A stretch of DNA of 64,000 bases from Opitutia bacterium. Its GTDB lineage: Bacteria; Verrucomicrobiota; Verrucomicrobiia; Opitutales; T3Sed10-336. The position numbers were made by a program, and so were the translations under genes. The number at the start of each line of letters is the position of its first letter. Position 1 is the stretch's first letter. The stretch is taken from the NCBI GenBank assembly GCA_003558065.1, contig PWMU01000079.1:1-64000 (forward strand), read 5' to 3'. Of this stretch, positions 25,924 through 35,131 are shown piece by piece. The notes under the pieces are model-generated. The model ran no database searches. It was not told the origin of the DNA and saw only the letters and a list, made by a program, of their open reading frames with translations.

Positions 25924-28900
25924 ATGAAAACACCCTCGTCCATCCTCGCAACCTCCCTGTCTTTCATGATTGCCTCTGCGGGCATAAGTCACGCACTGGA
26001 GCCGCTTTCGTGGCAGTTTGGGTCTGACTTCGACGGGGACGGCGGATTCGAACTGAAGGCCGTCTGGGACGAGGAAGCGGAGGACAAGACAGAGCCGACC
26101 ACGGGCGAATGGCTCCTCGAGTCCGACGCGCTCAGCTTTTACCTCCCCCCGCTCGCCTCGGACGGTCCGAGCAACAACTACACGGATGCGGGCGCCTTTA
26201 TCGCCGTGGACGGGCTGGGTGACGGCAATTATCAGGATTTCCAGATCCAGGTAACGGGAGAAATCATCAGCGTGGGCCATGACTGGAATCGCTTCGGCAT
26301 CGTCGCTCTGGGAGGAGGCGAGCTCGGCACGGTCTACGACACCCTGGATTACTACAGCGCCCGGCTGCAGCGCCCGACGACGGGAGCGAGTGGCCGGCAG
26401 CTGCGCATCGCCCACGGAATGGGGAATCATCTGGGGGGGAGCGGCTTGCAGTTTGATCTTCCGTATTCCCTGGGGTCCGGTGGGTTTACTTTGACGCTGA
26501 CGGGACGCTATAATAATGAGCAGCAGCTTTTTATGGTTCTGAACCTTTTGCACGAGGATTATCCGGATGAAAATTGGACGGCTCAGAGCGACCTTCGCGG
26601 TGGCGATTCCCTGAGAGATGGCATCCACTTCGGCTTCGGCGGACGCTTTCGCTCCGGCACCGGTTCGGACACCGAAGTGCGTTTCACAAGCATGTCCATT
26701 GAGGAAGCCCCGCCGGTCGACACGCCGGAATGGATTACCGGGAGCGGCACGTGGTCTTACGACGACGCCGAGCACTCGTTCACCGTCACCGCCCAGGGCG
26801 AGCTGGGTAACGTCGGCCCCGTCCCCGTGGTCGTTTACCTTAAGAATCTCCCCTTTCCCCGCCTGGGAACCGATTCGGACGAGGCGATCACGGACGACCT
26901 CCTCGACGAGGGGCTCGTCGTGATCGAACTCGATTGTGCCGGTCTGCCCGCGACTTCCATGGAGTTGCAGCGCGCTTTGCTGAATTATTTCGAGAACCTG
27001 TCGACGTTCGTCCTGCAGGCGACCGACGGGACGGTGCAACCCGACAGTCAATTCACCTACTGGCTCCCGGCCGGTTACCGCCTTGAGCGTGATATAGCCT
27101 TCTGGAACATCGAGCAGCACGGCGCTCACGGCTCCCTCGAGCGTATTGTCGATACCTACAATGACTACGTGGTTCCCAATTACGGCGAAGATCCCATCGA
27201 GACACCGGACGAGTTGAGCGGTCCGGGAGGCCGGCCCCTGGACTACAACCTTTACCTCGATATCATGTACCCCTCCGGTGACCTGGAGGAAGCCGTCCCC
27301 GCCATCGCCCACTTCGCCACCCTCAGCAGGAGACCCTCCAGCTTCAGCTCCGGGGAGCGTCCCATGGAACCGCTCGGTTGGCTGTTCGACGGACACGCGT
27401 TGGTGTACGTCGATCATATTTACAATCCTCTTGCCCGACACGAGAACTACGGCCACTTCGAACCGGGCTACACCCTTCAGAACTGGAACGGAATCGCGGC
27501 GGGCTCGGCGGCCATCCGTTTTCTGCGCGCCCACGCCGACACCTATAACCTGACCGATCGCGTCGGAGCCCTCGGCCATTCGAAATCCTCGTACACCGTC
27601 GTGCGAATCGCCGACCCGCGCCATCCCGAGCAGGACGAGCATTCCTCGTTTTCGGGATTCCCTTCGGGCTCGCCCGACCCCCAGCCGTGGCCGGACTATT
27701 CCAGCCGCGTGGACGCCGCCTTCGCCTCGATGGGCGATGGCACCCGGCGCACCCAGTATTTCACCGGCCATATGGCCCCGACTGTCATCGCCGCGGGACG
27801 TCTGGACCACTTCAACCATTGGCAGGTCTTCCCGGACCTGGTCTCCGTTACGGAAGGCGAGGACCTCAATCATCTCGCCCTGTGGATGGAGGAACTGGGA
27901 CACGACCGTCCCTTCGGGGAGGATCTGGCGACGGGCATCGACCGGAACCTGCTTATCCGCGACTTCTTCGCCCAGCACCTGTACCCGCACGGCGTCGAAG
28001 ACCTCGACGTTCTGTTCATGCTGCCGCGGGACAAACGCGATTCCGTGCCCACCGACGGGGTTACGCGGATCCTGACCTCCGACGACGAACTGCCCGACAA
28101 CATGCTCGACCTGTCCCCCTACAGTCCGATCACCGTCCGCTTCGCCCGCTCGATCGATCCGGACTCGCTGGATAACGGGAAACTCGGCGTGTGGCGGGCC
28201 GCCACGGGCGTGGAGGTGCCGGGCGAGTGGACTCCCTCCCTCCAGAACAGCCGCTTCCACTTCACCCCCGACGAACCCCTGCGCGAAGCTTCGGTGTACG
28301 CGGTGGGCGCCTCGGCGGGCGTTCGCGACACCGTGGGACGCGCCCTGCCGCAGTCGCGGGTTCAATACTTTCGCACGGCCGGAGGCGAGACCGATCCTTC
28401 CGAGCCGCATTCGTGGCAGTTCGGGACCGACCGCGACGGCGACGGCGGGTTTCAATTCGCGGCCGTATCGTCGGATGACGACGACGCCACCGATATGTGG
28501 AGTGTCGAGTCCGACTCAATTCGATTTAACATGCCCGAGAACAGCCCCTACGTCGACGCCGGCGCACTGATCGCCGTGAACGAGCTCGGGGGCGGTAATT
28601 ATCAGGATTTCGAGATCGAGCTGTCCGGTGAAATCATGAGCATCGGCCACGATTGGAACCGGTTTGGGATCGTCGCGCTTGCGAATGATGAACTCGGCCG
28701 GGTAGGGCACTACAACGACAGCAGTTACTACAGCGCCCGCATTCAACGCCCCACTACAGGCGGCCGCACACTCCGCATTGCCAACCAAATGGGGAATCAT
28801 CTTGGCGGAAGCGGTTTGGAACTGGATCTTCCCTATCCGTTGGAATCGGGAAAGTTCACTCTGACGCTCACCGGCACCTATGATGATAGCAACGCCCTGC

Positions 28901-29520
28901 TCATGGAGTTGAACCTCTGGCACGAGGATTATCCGGACGAGGACTGGACGGTACAAACCGACCGCCGCAGCGGCCCGAAGGACGATGTTTACTTTGGTTT
29001 CGGCGGACGCTTTCGTTCGAGCGAAGGATCCGGCACGGAGGTATTGTTCACCAGCCTGTCGATCGGTTTGGCCGAAACCGGGGACGAGACTTTCTTCCCG
29101 GCCGATTTCGCAAGCGATACCACCGGCGACGGCGTCCCGGACTGGTGGGTGCGCGAGCACTTCGGCGCTCCCGACGCCGCCCACGGCGACGATCTCGCCC
29201 CGGACGGCTCCGGGTGGACGGTGCGCGAGCACTACCTGGCGGGAACGGATCCGACCGACCCTCTGTCTGTCCTGCGTCTTTCCGCCGATCGGGAGGATAA
29301 TGGCGGGGAAAACGGGCTGCGGCTGCGCTGGCCAAGCGTCCCGGGGCGGGAGTACTTCATCGATTCCTCCGAATCGTTGATGAACCCGTTTGATAGCTGG
29401 GAAGCCGGCGGCCCCATTTCCGCCACACCACCCTGGAACGTGCACGTGCTGCCTGTCGACAGCGGTACGGGATCCGAGTTCTTCCGTCTGCGCGTCCGGC
29501 CCGACTCGTCGACACCCTGA
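25924..29520 (+). CDS. Very large secreted hydrolase-like protein with duplicated flanking beta domains
   Basis: A 1198-residue exported protein (signal peptide about 1-26, ending GISHA). The frame runs upstream, but ATG 25924 gives the signal. Domain order: beta-sandwich A (WQFGSDFDGDGGFEL to SMSIEEAP), an Ig-like linker, a central alpha/beta-hydrolase-like region with a candidate nucleophile elbow GHSKSS, then beta-sandwich B (WQFGTDRDGDGGFQF to TSLSI) closely similar to A, a calcium-binding-like DTTGDGVPDWW segment, and the Phe-Phe-Arg tail module. It may be an esterase or peptidase acting on extracellular polymer, with the repeats binding carbohydrate. Catalytic Asp/His cannot be assigned. 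Confidence 0.8.
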   Translation: MKTPSSILATSLSFMIASAGISHALEPLSWQFGSDFDGDGGFELKAVWDEEAEDKTEPTTGEWLLESDALSFYLPPLASDGPSNNYTDAGAFIAVDGLGDGNYQDFQIQVTGEIISVGHDWNRFGIVALGGGELGTVYDTLDYYSARLQRPTTGASGRQLRIAHGMGNHLGGSGLQFDLPYSLGSGGFTLTLTGRYNNEQQLFMVLNLLHEDYPDENWTAQSDLRGGDSLRDGIHFGFGGRFRSGTGSDTEVRFTSMSIEEAPPVDTPEWITGSGTWSYDDAEHSFTVTAQGELGNVGPVPVVVYLKNLPFPRLGTDSDEAITDDLLDEGLVVIELDCAGLPATSMELQRALLNYFENLSTFVLQATDGTVQPDSQFTYWLPAGYRLERDIAFWNIEQHGAHGSLERIVDTYNDYVVPNYGEDPIETPDELSGPGGRPLDYNLYLDIMYPSGDLEEAVPAIAHFATLSRRPSSFSSGERPMEPLGWLFDGHALVYVDHIYNPLARHENYGHFEPGYTLQNWNGIAAGSAAIRFLRAHADTYNLTDRVGALGHSKSSYTVVRIADPRHPEQDEHSSFSGFPSGSPDPQPWPDYSSRVDAAFASMGDGTRRTQYFTGHMAPTVIAAGRLDHFNHWQVFPDLVSVTEGEDLNHLALWMEELGHDRPFGEDLATGIDRNLLIRDFFAQHLYPHGVEDLDVLFMLPRDKRDSVPTDGVTRILTSDDELPDNMLDLSPYSPITVRFARSIDPDSLDNGKLGVWRAATGVEVPGEWTPSLQNSRFHFTPDEPLREASVYAVGASAGVRDTVGRALPQSRVQYFRTAGGETDPSEPHSWQFGTDRDGDGGFQFAAVSSDDDDATDMWSVESDSIRFNMPENSPYVDAGALIAVNELGGGNYQDFEIELSGEIMSIGHDWNRFGIVALANDELGRVGHYNDSSYYSARIQRPTTGGRTLRIANQMGNHLGGSGLELDLPYPLESGKFTLTLTGTYDDSNALLMELNLWHEDYPDEDWTVQTDRRSGPKDDVYFGFGGRFRSSEGSGTEVLFTSLSIGLAETGDETFFPADFASDTTGDGVPDWWVREHFGAPDAAHGDDLAPDGSGWTVREHYLAGTDPTDPLSVLRLSADREDNGGENGLRLRWPSVPGREYFIDSSESLMNPFDSWEAGGPISATPPWNVHVLPVDSGTGSEFFRLRVRPDSSTP

Positions 29521-29651
29521 CAGGAAGCGGGCAATTCGGGAAATAGTTTTCTTATATGTTTGACAATTTAAATATAATTCCACCATTCTCCCTAATAATA
29601 GATTGACAAATATCAGTATATCGAATTCCTCAACCGTGAACTCCAAAGACC
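29521..29651. promoter_or_regulatory. AT-rich leader of the PEP-CTERM gene
   Basis: AT-rich DNA with two TTGACA hexamers (29560-29565 and 29604-29609) and a TATAAT (29573-29578), but none are at standard 16-18 base spacing. A promoter here is likely; its exact position is unresolved. Confidence 0.35.
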
Positions 29652-30632
29652 ATGATCAAGAAACCGCTGCTTATTCTTTCCTCCGTTTCCCTGCTTGCGC
29701 TGGCCGGCCCGCCGGCGGGTGAAGCTGCCGTCACGATCCTTAACAACGACTTTTCATCCGGAGTTCGCGATGTGCAGGATCTTCCCAACGAATCCGCCTG
29801 GTATGCCGCGGGACCGGGCGAAAGACTCTTCGCCAGCCCTGACGATGGCGGCAGTCTGACTCTGAATCAGGTTAATGCCGGCGGAGCCAACACCGGGGCC
29901 ATGACCTATTTCACGGACTCCGGAGCCATTGAGATTCCCGCCGGCGGGTCATTGAGCGTCAGTTTCGATTTTGTCGTCAACGGCGTATTTGACAGCGACA
30001 ACAACCGATTCTGGGTCGGAATTCATAATTCCCACGGCAGCCGGCTGGTTCAGGACGCGGAAGTGACCGACGCGGGAACCTCGCCCGGCAACCGTCAGAT
30101 GAAATTGGACAAGTTCGAGTCTTACACGGGTTACGAAGCCGCGATGAATATTGATAGGACTCCCGAAAAGGAGGATCCGAACACCAGCCGTATTTACCGG
30201 CGGCCGGCGGATAACGATCGCTCAAGGATCATGTCCAACCAGGGAGCCACGGGTATAGGCAGTTCCAATCCGGAGGGCATGGAGGATCTGTACTTGAATG
30301 ATGAAACGGTGTATCACATGGAGTTTCTTCTTTATCGTTTCCAGGACGGCGAATCCATCCGGGCAACACTGAACGTTTCCGGAGGGGACTTGCTTGAGAC
30401 TCAGACCATGACCGGTACGGATCCGTCCTTGATAGAAACCTCTTTCGACACGTTCACGATTTGGCAGAGTCGCTTCGTCACGAGTGAGGCCACGTTCACT
30501 GATGAATTCATCTTCCAGAACTTCGAGGTTACCTACGTGCCGGAGCCCTCGACCTACGCTCTCCTCTTCGGTGCGGGGGCATTGGTTGTTGCCGGACTCT
30601 ACCGTCGCCGTCATCGGCGGGGGGCCGGTTGA
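29652..30632 (+). CDS. PEP-CTERM sorting-domain exported protein
   Basis: A 326-residue protein with an N-terminal signal peptide (MIKKPLLILSSVSLLALAGP) and a C-terminal PEP-CTERM tail from about residue 296: VPEPSTYALLFGAGALVVAGL followed by RRRHRRG. PEP-CTERM proteins are processed by exosortase and often reach the outer surface in biofilm-forming bacteria. The middle is a beta-rich domain (AVTILNNDFSSGVRD start) of unknown ligand. No exosortase gene is in this window. Monocistronic as far as can be seen. Confidence 0.85.
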   Translation: MIKKPLLILSSVSLLALAGPPAGEAAVTILNNDFSSGVRDVQDLPNESAWYAAGPGERLFASPDDGGSLTLNQVNAGGANTGAMTYFTDSGAIEIPAGGSLSVSFDFVVNGVFDSDNNRFWVGIHNSHGSRLVQDAEVTDAGTSPGNRQMKLDKFESYTGYEAAMNIDRTPEKEDPNTSRIYRRPADNDRSRIMSNQGATGIGSSNPEGMEDLYLNDETVYHMEFLLYRFQDGESIRATLNVSGGDLLETQTMTGTDPSLIETSFDTFTIWQSRFVTSEATFTDEFIFQNFEVTYVPEPSTYALLFGAGALVVAGLYRRRHRRGAG

Positions 30633-30881
30633 AGCGGGCGGCACTGCAGCCGACCCGGGTAAAACGAATGAGTGGGTTGTAATCGATTCCCGGCCGGAAA
30701 GCGGGCTCGTTCCGGCTCCCCGTCCGTTTTATTGGAGTGGTGCCGAGCCGGAATCGAAAGGTGTGCCGGCCTTTGCGGACGCCGTCGACGGTTTCCTTCG
30801 AAAACGTTGCCGGTGCGTCGGTGACAGGTATCGGCCAGGAGGAGTCTCTGTGATGGCCGCCGATCGTTCCGAACGCTGTCG

Positions 30882-30903
30882 AGCGGAGTGTCCGCTTTTT
30901 CTT
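30882..30903 (+). terminator. Hairpin plus T-run
   Basis: AGCGGA-GTG-TCCGCT followed by TTTTT, a compact intrinsic terminator about 250 bases after the PEP-CTERM gene. Confidence 0.55.
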
Positions 30904-30964
30904 GTCGGGTTCCGCGACGAGGCCGCGGCGGATTGAACCTGTCCACCGGATTCATTTCCGGCCC

Positions 30965-30993
30965 TTGACAGGCGATCGAATTGCGCCTGCAAT
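30965..30993 (+). promoter_or_regulatory. Putative promoter of the GspE-like gene
   Basis: TTGACA (30965-30970) and TGCAAT (30988-30993) are separated by 17 bases, 24 bases before the chosen ATG. The -35 is perfect, the -10 weak. Confidence 0.35.
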
Positions 30994-31016
30994 TGGCCGG
31001 AAGAGAAATCGTGTTC

Positions 31017-32576
31017 ATGGTTATCCCCGAAGTAGCTGCTTTCCTTCAGGAAGATGCGATCATTGTCCTCTTGGCCTTGGCGGCTTACCTTATCTGGGTA
31101 TCGTTGGTAGCTTTCACTTCGCAGGCGGGCGGGCTGCCGCCGCGCCGCCGGGAGTTGGCGAATCTCCTGTCACTGGTGGCGGGGCCGGTGGGGTGGACGA
31201 TGCATTTGGTAAACTGGTTCCGGCATCGGGGGAGCATCGATGACGGAGAGGATGCGGCATCAGCCGCACCGCCCGGCGGCGCCATTAAAATGAAACGGAC
31301 CGGGGAGTCGGGGTGCGTCGAGCACGAGGCGCCGGCAAGTTCCCGGCTCATGTCGAAGTCAAAGAGAGGGTGGTGGTTCTTTTCATTCTGGCGCAAAGAT
31401 CCCGAGGAGGCGGACAGCGAGCTCCTGCATCGGATGATCCTTGAGGCCATCAACCAGGACGCCACGGACATTCATTTTGAACCCCGCGACGACCACTACC
31501 TGGCCCGGTTTCGGGTCAATGGCATCCTTCGGAATTACAAGAAATTCCACTCGACCACCGGCGAGCACTTTCTGGCGATTATCAAAGTTATGGCCTCATT
31601 GGATGTCGCGGATAAAGCCAGGGCCAGAGACGGTCGTTTTGAATGGGTCGACAACGATGCCGGTTATAAAATCGACACCCGTGTTTCGATATCGCCCTCG
31701 TTTCGCGGGGAAAAGCTGGCGCTGCGTTTTTTGAACCGGCCGTCGGCCAACGTCGATATTGACTCGCTCGGGATGCGCGAGCCCATGAAGAAGGCGTTGA
31801 AGCGGGCGATCCGGCACCCGGAAGGGTTTATTCTGATCGCCGGAACGACGGGGTCGGGCAAGACGACGACGGCCTACAGTATCCTCAACCTGGTGGCGGG
31901 GCCCTCGGTCAATACGATCACCATTGAAGATCCTGTCGAGTATTCGCTTCCCAACGCAACTCAGATCGGGGTGAATCCGTACCGGGGCATCACTTTTGAG
32001 GAGGGGTTGACCACCGTGCTTCGCCAGGATCCGGACGTGATTTTTATCGGCGAGATGCGCGATCCGAATTCATTCAAGACGGGTATTCGGGCGAGCCTGA
32101 GCGGTCATTTGGTGGTCAGCACCATGCACGCGCGCGATACGGTGCATATTTTCGCCAGCCTTCGCAATATGGGCATTGAAGAGTCAAGCCTGATCGCGTC
32201 CGTAAAGATGGTTGTCGCCCAACGGCTGGTGCGGTTGCTCTGTCCGGATTGCAAGGAAGTTGAGGAGGAGGTCGATGACGAATCGTTGGAGTTTCTGGAG
32301 ATGGATTCCGGCGAAGACTCGCCGCTGTATCAGCCGGGGAGCGGCTGCGAAACATGCTACGAGTCCGGCTTCGTGGGTCGGACCGGCGTCTTCGAATACC
32401 TGACCATGGACCGTGTGGTGAAAGAATGGTTGGAAAAAGGCGGGGCCGCCAGTGAATTGAGAGCGCAGTTGAAGGAGAAAGGTATGTGGCGGTTGCACGA
32501 CGATGCACGGGAAAAAGTGCTTTCCGGGGAGGTCTGGCTGCAGGATGCAATCCGTTCGGTCGGGTTTGATGAATGA
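31017..32576 (+). CDS. GspE/PilB-type secretion ATPase with membrane N-terminus
   Basis: A 519-residue protein. Residues about 1-60 contain one or two hydrophobic helices (DAIIVLLALAAYLIWVSLVAF) in place of the usual soluble N-terminal domain, then a basic linker. From about 130 it is a canonical type II/IV ATPase: SDIHFEP-like DATDIHFEPRDD, Walker A GTTGSGKTT (about 276-284), Asp box EDPVEY, Walker B with FIGEMRD (about 346), His box STMHARD, and a Cys4 zinc site (CPDCK and CETC). It would power pilus assembly or secretion. The stop overlaps the start of the next gene by 4 bases. No pilin, GspF or GspD genes are nearby. Confidence 0.85.
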   Translation: MVIPEVAAFLQEDAIIVLLALAAYLIWVSLVAFTSQAGGLPPRRRELANLLSLVAGPVGWTMHLVNWFRHRGSIDDGEDAASAAPPGGAIKMKRTGESGCVEHEAPASSRLMSKSKRGWWFFSFWRKDPEEADSELLHRMILEAINQDATDIHFEPRDDHYLARFRVNGILRNYKKFHSTTGEHFLAIIKVMASLDVADKARARDGRFEWVDNDAGYKIDTRVSISPSFRGEKLALRFLNRPSANVDIDSLGMREPMKKALKRAIRHPEGFILIAGTTGSGKTTTAYSILNLVAGPSVNTITIEDPVEYSLPNATQIGVNPYRGITFEEGLTTVLRQDPDVIFIGEMRDPNSFKTGIRASLSGHLVVSTMHARDTVHIFASLRNMGIEESSLIASVKMVVAQRLVRLLCPDCKEVEEEVDDESLEFLEMDSGEDSPLYQPGSGCETCYESGFVGRTGVFEYLTMDRVVKEWLEKGGAASELRAQLKEKGMWRLHDDAREKVLSGEVWLQDAIRSVGFDE

Positions 32577-33040
32577 TGACCCCCATGCTGACACAGATTC
32601 TCGTGCTGGTGGTGCTCCTGCTGCTTGTTTTGGTGGCCGTACAGAAGGCCTCTGAGGAGGGCTTTTTCACCTCGCTGTGTACGATGGGGGTGCTTTATGC
32701 CGCCTACCGCTTCGCCTACCTGCAGTGGGAACAGACGTACGAGTTGTTGGCGCGTAATCTCGATATTGATACAGCAAGTGCTGTTTCGGCTTCGTACTGG
32801 ATCGGGTTCTTTCTGGTTATTCTTCCGGGCATGCTTTACGTGCGATTGCTCACCCGGGAAAAAGTACCGTTTCCCCGGCAGATCGAACGATGGGGATCGA
32901 TGCTGGTTGGAGCGGTGTCGGGCCTCCTGTTGTTCGGGGTGGTCGCGAATTCGCTCACCCGCTTCGGTTTTTACGAGGGGCATCTGCAGGTGCCCATGCG
33001 CAACTTCAGGGTACTGCTCGATCTGATTGAAATTATTTAG
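32573..33040 (+). CDS. Small multi-pass membrane protein of unknown function
   Basis: A 155-residue hydrophobic protein with about three to four membrane helices (TQILVLVVLLLLVLVAV; SYWIGFFLVILPGMLYV; GSMLVGAVSGLLLFGVVAN). The pattern is reminiscent of CvpA-like proteins but too weak to assign. Its ATGA overlaps the stop of the GspE-like gene, so the two are translationally coupled and may form a membrane complex together. Confidence 0.7.
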   Translation: MMTPMLTQILVLVVLLLLVLVAVQKASEEGFFTSLCTMGVLYAAYRFAYLQWEQTYELLARNLDIDTASAVSASYWIGFFLVILPGMLYVRLLTREKVPFPRQIERWGSMLVGAVSGLLLFGVVANSLTRFGFYEGHLQVPMRNFRVLLDLIEII

Positions 33041-33167
33041 TCGAATTTTTGTTCTCCCGGCTCAGGTTCGTGAATTGAGCACTTGCCCTGCGTGAACGTA
33101 CAGAGTTAGTTTTCGCTCGGTATTTTCGCCCAGGAGTATTCCCTGCAATTGCCAACCGCACAGCCCG

Positions 33168-35117
33168 ATGGCCCGAAAGAAAAAGGACTCCCGGAAACGG
33201 CAGCAGCGCCTCCAGGCCCGGCGACAGAAAGAGAAGGAGAAGGGGAAGCGAAGGGCGCGCTCCGGCCCGAGCGGGACGGGAACTCTCGGAGGCGTGCGGG
33301 AGATTTCCCCCGAGGAATTGGCGGCTGCGTATGTCGATCCGCCGGCTTCGCGCGAAAAGGGAGCGCGGCGGCCGGCGGAAAAGCGGCGCGGGCGCCCCCG
33401 TAAGCCGGTGACGCAAGTCCCGTCGGGTGAACCTGCCGGCGGATCCGGAAGGGGACCGGACGAGCGGGAACTGTCTCCCCATGCGATTGAGCGCTCCGGG
33501 CGGTACCGTCACTGGGCCGGTGTCTGCGCCCGAATCCGCGAGCAGGCGGTGGACGCGGATGGGAACTTCCGTTTGTCCCGTCTCGAACGGAGACTTCGGC
33601 ATTGGCTCTATCGGGCGCGTCTGCGAAAGCTGAAGGGGGAGTTGCGTTCCTGGCAGATTACGCTGGTGGAAGAGACCGGCTACGATTGGACGGTAGCCGA
33701 GCGCCAGCGCGAACGCAAGGAGCCGGTCAAGAAGAAGAAACGCCCGAAGGAAAAGCTTCCGGAGAAGAAAACGCCGATCTGGGAGGAGTGGGTCGGGCGT
33801 ATCCGGCAGGCCGCGGCGGAGCAGGAGTACGATTTCTTCCACCTTCGGGATCCCGCGCTGCGCCGCTGGCTCCGCAATAGGCGTGCCGAATACAGAAGGG
33901 GAGAATTGCGTCCTGAAGTCCACGCGGCGCTCAAGGGGATGGGATTCGACTGGGACCGGACGGAGCTTTCAGACGGTGCTTACGAGGTCTGGGCGAAAAA
34001 CCTCGAGGCGTACCGGGAACTGGTTCGCGCGGTGGGGAAGGGGGCGGTCCCGGACAAGAAGAAGTTTTACGGACTCTACGTCTGGTTCGGGCGGCAGCGT
34101 TGGTTGTATCGGCGTGGAGACCTGTCCGTGAGGAGGAAACGGGCTCTGGACGCCGCGGGTTTTCCATGGAGTGAGCGACCGATGGAGACCCGCCGGTGGT
34201 GGGAGTTTTTTGACCGGTTGAAGGCGTTTCATCGCAAGTACGGGCAGGCGAATATCACGCAAACCGATCCCGGGGATCCGTCTCTGGGAAGATGGTTGGC
34301 CCGGCAGCGGAGGGCTTGCCGTCAAGGCCGCCTGTCGCCCGCGCAGGAACAGGCGTTGGACTCCCTCGGTATTGATCCGAATCCGCGGCCCGGGCACGGG
34401 GGCGGTGTCCGGGTGGAAACGTCCCGGTCCCTGCAGGACGGCCTATGGCTGCGGCGTTACGAGGAACTCGCGGTCTACTGTGGAAACGAGCACGGGGGAA
34501 GGCTTCCGGACCCGCGGCGCCTTCCCGGCCGTCTCGAGCGGTGGCTCGCCGCCCAGCGACGGTGCCGCAGGAAGGGCAGGTTGAATGAGCGGCAGATCCA
34601 GATGCTCGACGAGCTGGGAATGGCCTGGGATTTACCCGCCCTCCGGGAGGTCCGCTGGCGGTCGCGATACGAGGAACTCAAGCGCTTTGAGCAGGGCCGG
34701 GGACACACCCGCGTGCCCTCCGACGAAGGTGCTGCCGACCTGGCGGCGTGGGTGGAACGGCAGCGTTTTCGGTACCGGCGCGGCCGGCTCCGGGAGGACC
34801 GGAAGCGGCTTCTCGATGAAATCGGTTTCTCATTGGAACTGGAGGAAAAACCTTCCGCCCAATGGATGAGGCACTACGAGGAACTCAAGGACTTCCGCCG
34901 TGAACACGGTCACTGCCGCGTGCCTCGCCAGTACCCGCCGAATCAGGGGCTCGCGGAATGGGCCGCGCAACAGAAGCAGCGCCATAAAAACGGCCTACTC
35001 AAACGGGTTCACATCGACTGGCTCGAGTCGATTGGATTTTCCTGGGCGGTGCCGCGGGCCAAAAAGGACCGGGGTTCCGGGAGCCGGCGGAAATGGCGGA
35101 AGGGATCCGGAACCTGA
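33168..35117 (+). CDS. Stand-alone array of seven helicase-associated (HA) domains
   Basis: A 649-residue basic protein. The first 105 residues are Lys/Arg-rich with an AT-hook-like GRPRK. Then seven degenerate repeats of 60-70 residues follow at about 111, 203, 270, 340, 425, 495 and 564, each with the pattern W..Y..L..F...HG...VP...L..W...QR..YRRG.L......LD..GF.W. This is the helicase-associated domain (PF03457), which usually sits C-terminal to DEAD/SNF2-type helicases and is thought to bind nucleic acid. No helicase motor is present here or next door. It probably binds DNA or RNA. It converges with the thioredoxin-like gene. Confidence 0.85.
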   Translation: MARKKKDSRKRQQRLQARRQKEKEKGKRRARSGPSGTGTLGGVREISPEELAAAYVDPPASREKGARRPAEKRRGRPRKPVTQVPSGEPAGGSGRGPDERELSPHAIERSGRYRHWAGVCARIREQAVDADGNFRLSRLERRLRHWLYRARLRKLKGELRSWQITLVEETGYDWTVAERQRERKEPVKKKKRPKEKLPEKKTPIWEEWVGRIRQAAAEQEYDFFHLRDPALRRWLRNRRAEYRRGELRPEVHAALKGMGFDWDRTELSDGAYEVWAKNLEAYRELVRAVGKGAVPDKKKFYGLYVWFGRQRWLYRRGDLSVRRKRALDAAGFPWSERPMETRRWWEFFDRLKAFHRKYGQANITQTDPGDPSLGRWLARQRRACRQGRLSPAQEQALDSLGIDPNPRPGHGGGVRVETSRSLQDGLWLRRYEELAVYCGNEHGGRLPDPRRLPGRLERWLAAQRRCRRKGRLNERQIQMLDELGMAWDLPALREVRWRSRYEELKRFEQGRGHTRVPSDEGAADLAAWVERQRFRYRRGRLREDRKRLLDEIGFSLELEEKPSAQWMRHYEELKDFRREHGHCRVPRQYPPNQGLAEWAAQQKQRHKNGLLKRVHIDWLESIGFSWAVPRAKKDRGSGSRRKWRKGSGT

Positions 35118-35131
35118 GCAGCGCGCCGCGT

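Larger units (their letters stand above)
30633..31016. other. Intergenic region between PEP-CTERM and GspE-like genes
   Basis: 384 bases without a recognisable gene; an open frame through part of it has no recognisable product. It contains a terminator hairpin and a promoter-like pair, listed separately. Confidence 0.5.

Noticed and set aside
29560-29632. Specific promoter call upstream of the PEP-CTERM gene
   Set aside because: Both TTGACA hexamers lack a -10 at normal spacing; only a general AT-rich leader is supported.
30484-30936. 150-codon plus-strand frame after the PEP-CTERM gene
   Set aside because: It begins inside the PEP-CTERM gene in another frame, has no domain pattern and runs through a terminator hairpin.
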